Assembly (NCBI RefSeq): GCF_000321225.1
Contig: NW_004450302.1
Coordinates: 2,653,162-2,717,161 of the forward strand
DNA: 64,000 nt
Source: Odobenus rosmarus divergens
Lineage: Eukaryota > Chordata > Mammalia > Carnivora > Odobenidae
Direction of reading: 5' to 3'
In this document: piece after piece, positions 16,730 through 27,900 of the stretch
Layout of the letters: every line of letters begins with the position of its first letter
Position numbering within the stretch: position 1 is the first letter of the stretch
Translations under genes and position numbers: made by a program
The notes under the pieces: model-generated
What the model was told of the DNA's origin: nothing
What the model saw: only the letters and a program-made list of their open reading frames with translations
Database searches by the model: none

Positions 16730-16848
16730 TGGAGCTCTGGCCGGCTCAGGCGTTGGAGCATGCAACTCTTGATTTTGGGGTCGTGGGCTTGAGTCCCACA
16801 TTGGGTATGAAGATTATTTAAAAATAAAATCTTTGAAAAAAAAAAAAA
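16730..16848 (+). mobile_element. Short, diverged CAN-SINE
   Basis: tRNA-like core with ‘aactcttgattttggggtcg’ and ‘gggcttgagtcccacattgg’ (B-box region), followed by an AAATAAAATCTTT tail. The head is diverged. Confidence 0.75.
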
Positions 16849-17480
16849 GGAGGCTACAAGGTTGTCTCAGGGAGGTGCCCACAGCTTTCTAGATCTGTCA
16901 CTTTCTCTGAAAGCCCCATCTCTTTGAGAGCAGATGCCCAGTCTAGAAGACACCAGAAGAGGCTAAACACTCATCCCAGCCCAGGTGTCAGGAAGAGACT
17001 GGAGGGATGGTGGGATGGGCCCCAACCTGGGGTACAGTAACCAAGGGTCAGGTCACCAATTCTATGTGTACTAGAAGGGCTCCTACTAGAGGCACTCATC
17101 CCCCAGCCTCCTTGGCTCCAAAATCTAGGCCTTTCTGATGCCTGGGACATAGGGGGGCCAGAATCCTGTTCTCCGACCCCCACCTTGGAGAAGGCACCCC
17201 AGTGAGAACTGCAGTGGGCAGGATTCGGTGGATACCCACCTGTGGCCTGCCACTGGAGAAGGCCACCAGAACCAAAAGCAGGCTGTGGAAGTTCTGGCCC
17301 ACTCTCCTGAGAGGGACCAGCCTGGGAAGTCCCGCCCAACCCTTGGCCTTCAGGTGATTTATTTCTGGGAAGAGCAGTGTTGGGAGGGGAGTTTGAGATA
17401 AGGCTATAAACTATGAATATCTTTTAAACAGGCTGCTTTATTGCTTTATAATTTTTTTAACCTTTAAATGCACCTCCTTA

Positions 17481-17708
17481 GGGGTGCCTGGTTGGCTCAG
17501 TCAGTTGAGTGGCTGACTTTTGATTTCGGCTCAGGTCGTGGTCTCAGGGTCATGGGATTGGGCCCGTGGTGGACTCCAAGCTCAGCGCAGGGTCTACTTG
17601 AGATTCTCTCTCCTTCCCTCTCCTCCTGCCCTCCCCTTCCCCTTGCCTGCCCTCAAGCGCACTCTCTCTCTAAAATAAATACATAAAATCTTTAAAAATA
17701 AACAAAAT
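17481..17708 (+). mobile_element. CAN-SINE
   Basis: Head ggggtgcctggttggctcag, A/T-rich tail. Flanked by aaatgcacctcctta (17466-17480) and aaatgcacctcccta (17709-17723), which differ at one base. Confidence 0.9.
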
Positions 17709-18245
17709 AAATGCACCTCCCTAAAACTAGTTTCAAGTATGATATTTCATATACAAATGTGCAACGTACATATCTTCGGAAATTTGTCCTTGTTGAGTGA
17801 AGCACGTAAAATACACCTAGGGAGCCCCAGAGGGCCTCGGTGCCCTATTGTGTCACAAAGACACAGGGCCCCATTGGATTACAGGGGGCTGGTTCTAAGT
17901 CCCGAGCTGTAGAAGGAGGGATGCAGAAAAGAGCTGGAGAAGGTGCAGCCCTTCCCCCAGACCAAGTGACCCCAGTCCCCACTCATTACTAAATGCCTGC
18001 CTGCACACACCACATCTCTTATTCCTTCCTTTATGAGCATCCATTAAAGCACCTGACATTCAGTGTCAGGTGTCATACAGGTGCTGGGGTTATACACATG
18101 AACACACCTGTACTCCCTGCCTGCAAGGTGCTCACAGACTAGGTATGGAGAGGGACTGAATAAAAACTACCCAGAAACCACACTACAAACACCAAGAGGC
18201 CCAGCCGAGGCTGCTGAGTTTCCAGGGTTTCAGCCCAGCAGGCAG

Positions 18246-18294
18246 ACACACACACACGTGCACGTGCGCGTGCACGCTCACACACACACACACC
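18246..18294. repeat. (CA)n/(CG)n alternating purine-pyrimidine tract
   Basis: About 50 bp of CA repeats around a cacgtgcacgtgcgcgtgca core. Such alternating tracts can adopt left-handed DNA. Confidence 0.8.
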
Positions 18295-18669
18295 CCAGTC
18301 GGTCTGGCTGTGAGCAAACACACAGAAACACAGACCATAAAGTAATAACCTATGGAGGATAAAAGAAATTATTTGAATGTCAAGGGTAACTAAGCCTTTT
18401 TATGGCTATTGTAGGAAGATAAGTAATGGTTGTTCTTGCCCAGAATGAGGGCTGGTAAGAAAGAACTTTGGAACGGGACAGGGACTGCAAGGGGGCGTTC
18501 CAAGTATCTGGCACAACAACTGGGGAGAAAGTGGGTATCAGGCTGAAGAAGAGGGAGGAGAGACCCGAGACCCAGAGCTGAGGTGGCTGAGTGGAGTGAA
18601 CGGGTAGGTAGGGCTGAGGGAGAAGCCGCATCCCACAGAGAACAAGAATGCAGGCTGGGGAGCCTGACA

Positions 18670-18890
18670 GGCCGGGTTTGAATCCCAGCCCCACCAACTA
18701 CCAGCTATATGATCTTGGACAAGTTACTGAACTTAGCTTTGGCTCCCTTACCTTTTAAAATCTGGCTCACAATAGTACCCACATCATATGGTTGTTGGAA
18801 GGATCAAATTAGATAAGGCTTGTAAAATATTTAGGTCTACATGGGCATGCAGCGCACGGTTATCACTTCACAAGGAAGCTAACGACAACA
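18670..18890 (+). repeat. MIR fragment
   Basis: ‘gggtttgaatcccagcccca’, ‘tgatcttggacaagttactg’ and ‘atggttgttggaaggatcaa’ match the MIR consensus in sense order over about 200 bp, one of the better-preserved MIR copies here. Confidence 0.7.
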
Positions 18891-20299
18891 ACAACGGATA
18901 GTCAGGCAGCCTGCGGGCATAGCACCCGGGGCCCTGCACTTCCCGTCCAAAGCTGGCACTGGCCTGACCTGTCCTCCACTTCCCTCAACGTGCTGCCCTT
19001 TCACCAGCGTCCCGTCTGCTAAATCAGCAGAGAATTGTGAGAATCACAGTCAGAAGCATCCCACATGCCACCTTCCAACGGCTGGCAGCCCCGAGGACCT
19101 GATGCCCTGGAGGCCAGACCACTAATGTGCTTCTCCGCCCGTAGGCCCCCTGAGGTTCCCTCTGGCCTTGGGAAAGGACAAACACAGCAGAACGCTGCCC
19201 AAAGCCCACACTCGTACGCTGGCTTGGGCAGCCACCCTGAGCTGAGGCCAGCAGCAAGGCACAACTATCCTCAAACCTCCTTCTGTTACACATGAGTCAC
19301 CCCCACCCTCCCCCCGGCGCTGTGGGTGGGGTGATGTGCTGGTGGTCTCAGCCTCCACCAACTCACCCTGCCCTGCCCCACCTGTTGGTTAAAGGAGGAG
19401 GGATGCACCTTGAGGGTGGGGCAGGGCCTGCTTCTTGGGCTGTCCCAGGGAGCCAGGAACACATAGTTGGAGCCCAGTGAGTGTTTGTTTAACCACAGGG
19501 GAGCCCCAGCAATTCTTCCAGCCTGAGTCAGGACTCTGAGATGGGAGCCAAATTCCCATGAGAGAGCCCTGAAGAGGCCCCTAGTTCTGCCCTATGAGCC
19601 ATTTCCAGGGAAATCTTTCAACCCATTTTATAATAATGACGATTAATGTTCCCACACACACATGAGTCTGCAAAGCCTGAGAGATATATTAAAGCATGTT
19701 GGAAACTGTAAAGAGTTATATACATCTAGTTTGTTTATTTAAGCCCCTAAACAGAAATACCAAGATAATCAGGATAGGTGCTATCTCCACATTGAGGAAA
19801 CTGGCTGGCAGAGGTTATGAAAATAGTCCAAGATCTCACTGGGCAGAAATCTGGGTCTTCTCACTGCTGTACCACACCACGCAGTTCAGTAACAAATTTA
19901 CTGAGTCCCAAAGGGCTGTGCTGGGGCAGAGGTGGGGGGTTCTTTAGAAAGAACCAGGTGGAGCCTTGGGGAGGAGCTAACATCCTGGAAAGGGAGGGGC
20001 CCCAAATGGCATACTCAGCCCTGGTGATCTATCCTTGGCCCACCTAGTCTCCTCACTCTAGCCATTTCTTGCCCAGTCTCATGCCCTCCCTCAGCTTCAG
20101 CCACTGCATGGATTACAGATCAGCCAGCCTGTGGCTCTCCAAAGCTGTATCCCTAGCCCCAGGGCTCCCCTGAACTCCAAAGCTATAGACCCAAGTGTCT
20201 CCTGCATACTTTTCACGTGGGGTCCTCCCAGCACCACTAACTGCGTAAGTTCAAAGCCAAGATGCCCTCCTCCCAATACCTGCTTGGCATCCTGCATCC

Positions 20300-21065
20300 C
20301 TGTTGCAGGTGGTGACACTCCCAATCCAACCACCTAGGTTTCATCCTTGCTGTCTATTTCCCCCAACCACATGGCCATTTGATGGCCAAGTTCTGTCCAT
20401 TTCCCTCTAAAACATCTCTCAAATCCAGCCCTGCCCCCCCCCACGTCTTGTCCCAGGTCAGGCCCTAACCTCTGCATAATAACCTCCTGACAGTCTCCCT
20501 GTCTCCAGTCTTATCTCCCATGAATCCATTCTCCTAGCAGTCGATCTAAATAGGTCCCTCCCTGCTTCAAGCCCTTCAAACCCTCCAGTGGTTCCTCTGG
20601 GTCTGCAGGGGTGAAGTCCAAGTTCCTTAATGAGGCTCCTCCCTATGATATGACCTTCTCACCTTTACAGTCTCCTCATTGGCCACTCCTTGCCTCAAAC
20701 CTTTTACTGCACAGGGGCTGGCCAGCCTTGTGATGCCACTGGCATCATCAGTGTGAGACCTGTCCAAGTGCCTTCTTGAAATTCTTCCATTTTTTAAAAC
20801 AAGGGGCCCTGCATTTTCATTTTGCGCTGGGCCCCACCAATTGTTTCCAGTCCTGCCTGCCTGTTGTTCCTTGCACCCCTCTTGCAGTTCGTGGCCTCCA
20901 AAGCTTTGTGCAGTCTCCTCCACCTGGGACACCCCTCCGCACATACCCCTCTTTCTGCAGCTCTTCCTTTAAGACTCAATTTTGATGTTATCTTTGGGAC
21001 GCCTCCTTCCCCTTCCCTAATCATCCACACGTAGCAGGTGCTCAACACATGTCTATCAGATAAAC
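20300..21065 (+). repeat. L2 LINE 3' portion
   Basis: About 750 bp with the L2 3'-region order: ‘ggcagtt..cctccagtggttcctctgggt’-type text, ‘gaagtccaagttccttaatg’, ‘gccactccttgcctcaaacc’, ‘ctcttcctttaagactcaat’, and a final ‘gcaggtgctcaacacatgtc’. Identified from memory of the family. It abuts the CDK5RAP3 CpG island. Confidence 0.65.
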
Positions 21066-21149
21066 TGAACGGGAAGGCAAAGTGTCACAAGTGCCATAAG
21101 AGACCTACAAACTACTACAGACGGTAAAGCGAGGCAAGGCCGGAAGGAA

Positions 21150-21900
21150 GCATTTCTAACGGGCTCCCGGTCGCCAGGGTCGGCTCGAGGACCCTCTCTG
21201 CGGGACCGGTAATCCCCGCATCGAAGGCTCCGCGCCCACCTGGCCGGAAGCGGCGGGGACCAGCTCTCTGGCGCCGCCTGCCGCGACCTCGCCGCCCCTG
21301 CAGCCTTTTCTCGGCGCCCCCGTCCCTCTTCAGCCCTGAGCCCGCCTCGCGTCTCCCATTGGCTATCTTCCGTTCTCCCGCCCCTCCCGGGCTCAGCCAT
21401 TCGGAGCCCCGGGGTGGGTGGGGCTTGTGGCCAGGGGTGGAGCGCGGATCCCGATTGGCTCGGAGGAAGGTGGCGACGTGGCCGGAGGAGGCCAGTCCGT
21501 GCCTAAACTGAGGCTCAACCAGGCCTGCGCCGGATTGGTCGCCTGCGTCGCCGGCCGGAAGCGGAAGTGGAGGAAAGATGCAGGTGTGGGGACAGGAGCT
21601 GGGGGGAATGGGGGACTGGCCCGGGGTCCCCGGACTGAATTTAGCCCGTCGGTGCTTGGCCTGCTTCCCCGGCCTCCCTCCCGGGCGCAGCCATCCCCTC
21701 GGCCCATCATTTTGGCCCCGCAGGGTGGCGGTTGGGCCCAGGAAATGAGCGCGCGGGTGGCACGCCCCCTCCCCGCGCTCACGCCCCGTTCCCCTCCGTG
21801 TTTCCCGCCAGGACCATCAGCACGTGCCCATCGACATCCAGACCAGCAAGCTGCTCGGTAGGAGGGGACGCCCCGCGCAACCGGCTGTCAGGGGGAGGCG
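21150..21900 (+). promoter_or_regulatory. CDK5RAP3: CDK5RAP3 CpG-island promoter
   Basis: A CpG-dense block without a TATA box surrounds the CDK5RAP3 start codon. It has ATTGG (NF-Y) boxes at 21358-21362, 21454-21458 and 21534-21538, and a tandem ETS-type site GGAAGCGGAAGTGG at 21557-21570, ending 7 bp before the ATG at 21578. ETS plus CCAAT in a TATA-less island is typical of housekeeping promoters. The 5' UTR must be short, or start upstream within the island. Confidence 0.75.
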
Positions 21901-24900
21901 CTGCCCTTTGCCCTCTGTCACCAACAGCTGGGAGCCCTGAGGCCCCAAAGCCTCTGTTGAGGCGCTGACTACTCGCCATGAACTATGCTCCCAGCGGTGG
22001 CTACTTGCCACGCTTGAAGGAGCAGGAAGGAACCATACATAGTCTGTACTTGACCTGCGTCTTCTACTTTATAACATTCACGACACGTGTTGTCAAATCA
22101 TTAGGCACAGAGTAATGGCTTACTTTAAAGATGGTCAGCTACTAAGTGGCAGATATGAAATTGGAGCTTGAGTCTGTCAGGTTCCAATGTCTACGCTTTT
22201 TGTATGAAAAAAACTTTCCCTCCTTTCTTTTTAAAAGCTTCCATCTTCCCTTGATTTTAGGAGGAATAGGGACATAGACCCAACTGGGAATAAAGACCTT
22301 TAGATGGCTGGCCAGCCATCTCCCTGCTGTCTGTATCTGATCTCAATACCTCCTCAGTTCAGAGCCAGGCTAGGACCTCTTCATTACCACCCTTTCAGGG
22401 CAAGTGCACAACTTCTATATTTTAAAATGCTCATTGCACTAATTGATTTGATGCCAGTTTTGTCGTTAAGATACATCTGTTTGACTACCTCATCCCCTTC
22501 TGGTTCTATGACACCCACAGAATTTTTCTTTCTGAAGATTTTAGAGGAATACATCAGAGGGAGTATAACTGGCAACTAGTGTGGGACCCCAGTGTTTGAC
22601 CAGTTGGCAGGTGTATTAACAAGGACAAGGTTCTGAATTCACCACTATGGACCATGTAGCCAGTCCTGTGCAGTGGCCACTTAATGGAGCTTTTTTAGTG
22701 TCATTTCAGATTTGTCCCAGTTCTTCAGCACAGGTGCACTCTAGGTATATGAGCTTGTTATTGGTTATGAAAAGGACCATGACATTTGTTGAGTGTTTGC
22801 TCTACCAGGTGCTATTTTAGGCACTTGACATTGTAAAATGAAGATTTTTTTTTTTTAAAGATTGTATTTATTTATTTGAGAGAGAGAATGAGATAGAGCA
22901 TGAGACGGGGGAGGGTCAGAGGGAGAAGCAGACTCCCTGCCGAGCAGGGAGCCCGATGCGGGACTCGATCCTGGGACTCCAGGATCATGACCTGAGCCGA
23001 AGGCAGTCGCTCAACCAACTGAGCCACCCAGGTGCCCCTAAAATGAAGATTTTTACTAGGATTTATGGAACCCTTGCCATGTGCCGGGCGTAGTGCTCCG
23101 TGTTTTACCTTCATTCCCTCTTGTATTCAGTAACTTATTATTCCCATTTTATACGTGGGGAAGCTGATGCACAGAATGGCTGAGAGACTTGCTTAAGAAA
23201 GTTGATAACTAGGTGTGCCTGGGTGGCTCAGTCATTTAAAAAACATCCGACTCTTGATATCAGCTCAGGTCATGATCTCAGGGTCATGGGATTGAGCCCT
23301 GTGTTGGGCTCCACACTCAGCTGGAGTCTGCTTGAGGTTCTCTCTCTCTCTCTGTCCCTCTGCCCTCCCCCCCCCCATGCTTGTGTGCTCTCTTCCTCTC
23401 TCTCTGTCTCAAATAAATCTTTTCAAAAAAGTTGATATGTAGAAGCCAGGACCATCAGAACACAAAGCCTAGCTCTTAGCTTTCTCCTACTGAGGAAACG
23501 TGCATGGCTCTCCCCCACCCACACCCTCTGCTAAAAATACAGATCTGGGCCCAGAGTCCAGAGGTCAGTCACGTTGGTATTTTCATGGTGCCAGGTGGTA
23601 CTTCACTGTTGAGAGTAGACCAGTGGTATCTAGTCCTTAGGGCGCTGTGGGTATTAGGGGCTTTGCCATTGTTCATTCATCTGGTACTTGGCATAATCAT
23701 CTTGTATTTTCCATTGTCATGGTTAATCCCAGCCCTGAGGAAGTGGAAGTTGAAAAGCATCCTCTTGTCAGTAAGAAAGATATAATTACCATGGAAGCAA
23801 AAATATTATGGAGAATTTAGAGTGGTCAAAAGTGGCACTTTGATGTCAGGACCAATTTAAAGTTTTTCTTTATCCCTGAGTGGAGGCAGTTGCTCTATAA
23901 AAAGTCACACTGCGATGGAGTCCGTTTAACCCCAAGGGTCCCTTTGAGCTCTTCTTCATTCCCACGATCCCCACACCTTAACCGGTTTGCGTACAACTTT
24001 TGGCCAGTGTCTTAGCCTATTTCGCTTGAACTAATGATGGACTTCTGGCTGTGTGAATGGGAATGCTGTGATTTGGGTGTTTCTCACATAGACTGGCTGG
24101 TCGACAGAAGGCACTGCAATCTGAAATGGCAGAGTCTGGTGTTGACTATCCGAGAGAAGATCAATGCTGCCATCCGGGACATGCCAGAGAGCGAGGAGAT
24201 CGCCCAGCTGCTCTCTGGATCCTGTGAGTGTTTCTGAGCTACACCGTCGGCGCCCCCTCTTCCTTGGAGCACTGTGTATCAGCTGAGCTCCTCCCTTGTT
24301 GTTTAGCCGTAGGGCTGACCCCTAGAGAGAGATTTATTTTGGGGGCACAGATGCTGGTTTCTCCCAACACAACATGCTGAAGGGGAGAACTGTACGTGCT
24401 AAAATTCTCAGCATGTTCATCAGTCAGCCATGTGCCCAGAGTAGGTGGGGAAGATACTATAATTCCCAAAGTCTTTGTTCTTCCTTGCTTTCCAGACATT
24501 CACTACTTCCACTGCCTAAGGATCGTGGACCTCCTCAAAGGCACTGAAGCCTCCACAAAAAATATTTTTGGCTGGTACTCTTCACAGCGAATGAAGGCAG
24601 GTGTGGGCAAAGCTGGTAAAGTGCAGCTGGAAACGTCCCGTCTCCAGGGTCAGAGCCTCTGGTGTCGCTGAGGGTCCAGTGCAGATGCTTACGTTGACTG
24701 AGCTTTCTCTCCATCCCCAAAGTTTATAGCAAAAATAGACCCTACGCCTGGGTTTACATTTTCAGGCCCGCTGCTTTGGGGAGCGCTCATTGGCACCACG
24801 TTCTTAAAATGAAGTGGGTGGTCCAGCCAGCATTATGAAGAAGGACAAGGGCTCTGCATCTGGTGTGATGTGAAGGCTGGGGGAGCGTCCCCTATTTGGG

Positions 24901-27900
24901 GCTTGAGCTGAGATGTGCCTGCTGAGCGCTCTTCCAGCTCACTTCTGTTTCTGCCCTTCCCCAGGATTGGCAGGAGATCGTAGCCCTGTATGAGAAGGAC
25001 AACACCTACCTAGGTAAAGTTGCCCAGCCTGGGAGGCCCGGCGTCCGTGGGGCAGCCCATTCCCTGAGTTCTGAGACAGTAGGCTTCCAGGCAGCACAGT
25101 CCGTGTGGGGGAAGAGCCTGGGGTATAGATGTTTGCCAGGTGGGCCAAGAAATTCCCCAGAGTGTTGGGAGGAGGAGGAAGACCAGGCAGGTAGTAGGCA
25201 TTGGCCGGGCCTGGCCAGGCAGGTGGGTTTTGGTCCTTCCCCGTTGACCTCTTGATGACTGACATTCTCTGCATCTCTGTTCTCCCCTGGGCAGAAGAGG
25301 CATGGGTCATCCGCGGGCCACATCAGGTGCCCGAGAGAGTAATTACAGGGCACATTGTACTTTGGGGTATGTTTCCTAAAAGTCCTAATAATAAGAGTTC
25401 ATACTTACTGAGCATCTACTAAATGCAAGGAATTATACTCATGTTTTATGTGCATTTTCTCTCTTAATGCTCATGGTAAATACTCTTGCCCCAATGTTAG
25501 AGAGGATTGGGTCGGAGAGGTTGAATGACTGTGCGAGGTGCCACGGCTGGGAGGCCAAGCGGGTCCCAGGGGCATGCTTGCCTCACAGCCTGGGCGTCTG
25601 GGGTGAATTTCCCGGGCCCTCTTCAGTGGAACTCTCTAGCCTCCTGGTTCGGAATGTCAACTATGAGATCCCGTCGCTGAAGAAGCAGCTCGCCAAGTGC
25701 CAGCAGCTGCAGCAGGAATACAGTCGCAAGCAGGAGGAGGGCCAGGCGGGGGCGGCTGAGCTGCGGGAGCAGTTCTACCACTCGTGCAGGCAGCACGGCG
25801 TCACGGTGAGCCTCGGGACGCCGGAGCCCGGCTCCTCCGCCTCCCACCGTCCCCGTCTCAGGCGCCCTCTTCCATCCTCGCTAGGGAGACAGTGTCCGCA
25901 GAGAGCTGCTGGCCCTGGTGAAGGACCTGCCGAGTCAGCTGGCCGAGATCGGAGCGGGGGCTCAGGCCCTGGGCCAAGCCATCGACCTGTACCAGGCCTG
26001 TGTGGGCTTCGTGTGTGAGAGGTAAAGGACCCCAGGGTCTCTCCGGCGGGGAGGGGACGGCTAACCTGCGTTCCTTGGCTGTTCTGTCTTCTCCGCTTGT
26101 ATTTTTCCCGCATCCCGTTTGAGTTTGAGTTTCCGCGGGTGAGCCTGGGGGAGCCTCGGCCATCTGCCCGGAGGGCGCGGGCCGGAGCCGGCATGGGCTT
26201 CCTGCGGGTGCGGCGGGAGGGTCAGTCCGGTGCTCTGTCGCAGCCCCGAAGAGCAGGTGTTGCCAATGCTGCGGTACGTGCAGAGGCGCGGGAACTCCAC
26301 AGTGTACGAGTGGAGGACGGGGACGGAGCCCTCCGTGGTGGAGCGGCCACACCTCGAGGAGCCGCCTGAGCAGGTGGAAGAAGACGCGGTGAGACAAGCC
26401 TGCCGAGAGGCAGCCTCCTCAGCCCCCGCACGCCGCTCCCCCTCCGCCTGAGTTCAGAGTCCCAGAAGGAAGAAAAGAGGGATTCGGGTGAGAGAGACTA
26501 GAGCTGGAAGGGCCCAGAAGGCCCTCCTCCTTTATTTTTCCGGGCTTCTTGAGGCCAGAGTACAGATTAACCTTGAAGAGGTTCGGCACAGCTGGTTGGC
26601 TTTGAACTAGGAATCCTTCAGTCCCGTGAACTCTGAAGATGGGCTGTCCTCTGGGGCGTCAGGAGGCCATTGCATTTAAACGGTGTGCTGGTGCCCCCTA
26701 GAGGGGCAGCTGAGGCCTCCGGGGAGGCGTGCCCCTTTTCTTTCAGCCACTTTCTTTGAGCTAACACTTTTTTCCCCTTCTAGATTGACTGGGGTGACTT
26801 TGGAGTGGAGGTGGCTTCTGAAGGGGTTGACTCGGTCATCTCTGCCCAGGCTGCTGGAATCGACTGGGGCATCTCCTTGGAATCGGACTCAAAGGTTAGG
26901 AAGCTCTTCTCTCTGAGTACTTTCTGTGATCTCTGCTTTGGGGTTAAGAGAAGTGGTGTCTGTCTTTAAGGACGTTACTCGAAGTCCATAGCCCTCAGAC
27001 CAGGTGTAGTCCAAGGGGAGGCAGAGCTTCCACAGGGACATATCAGAGGTTTGACCCCTTTTCTCCCGGTACCTGGGGGCAAGGTGTGGGGGGATAGACC
27101 GGTGGTAACTCTCCAAACAGGGATGAGGGGAGCGGCACATGTGGCACCCACCTCCATCTTTGCTGCCAACGTCAGGGCGGCACGTCCTTCGTACAGTTGA
27201 AATGTGCAGGCATTGAACTTATCAAGGGCTTTGGTTTATGCCGGCTCCTTTTGCTGGGGAAGATTCTTGCAACCCTGCTGGGGTTCTTTGCTTTCCACCC
27301 AGGAAGCTGGGGGTGATGGGATAGACTGGGGAGACGATGCTGCTTTGCAGATCACGGTGCTGGAAGCCGGAACGCAGGGTAAGCATACCCTCCCTGGAGC
27401 CCTGGCAGAAGTGGGTGCTCAGAGGTCCCTGTGTCTCCAGAAACAGTGCACTGCCGAGATTGGGTGGCTCACACATCTAACTGTTTTCTCAAAATCGTGA
27501 TGATGATGATGATATGAGAGTACGGGGACGGAGAGTTCTTAAAGTTAAGTCTAGAAGCTCTCAACTTTTGAGATAGCGAATATGGGTCATCTTTTCTGGT
27601 GGGAGGTTCCAGGTCTCACCTGACCCCCCTGCCCAGCAGCGGGGAGGATGTAGCAGTGATCTGAGCCGCTAGAGGGCGGTGCAGGATGAAACTTCGTGGC
27701 CCCGCTGGAGCAGAGAGGGCCTTTCCAGGCCCTGGAGCCGGCTCTGTGGTCCTCCCAGACTGGCTGTTGGTCCTAGCGTCTGATTTGGGCTGGGTGACCC
27801 TTCCCCCCAGACCCCCTGGGATGAGACAGCAAGTAGCTTTAGTGCATTGAGTTTGCATCCACATTAACCCACCAGAACCTCTCAAACTCAAGGGTCTTTT

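Larger units (their letters stand above)
17724..20300. other. Intergenic PRR15L-CDK5RAP3 region
   Basis: No gene is supported. It holds a CA/CG microsatellite (about 18246-18294), a MIR at about 18670-18890 and unique sequence. Confidence 0.4.

Noticed and set aside
25467..26018. 183-codon plus-strand frame spanning CDK5RAP3 exons 6 and 7
   Set aside because: It reads through intron sequence. The correct exons are 25627-25805 and 25885-26021, and the frame outside them is accidental.
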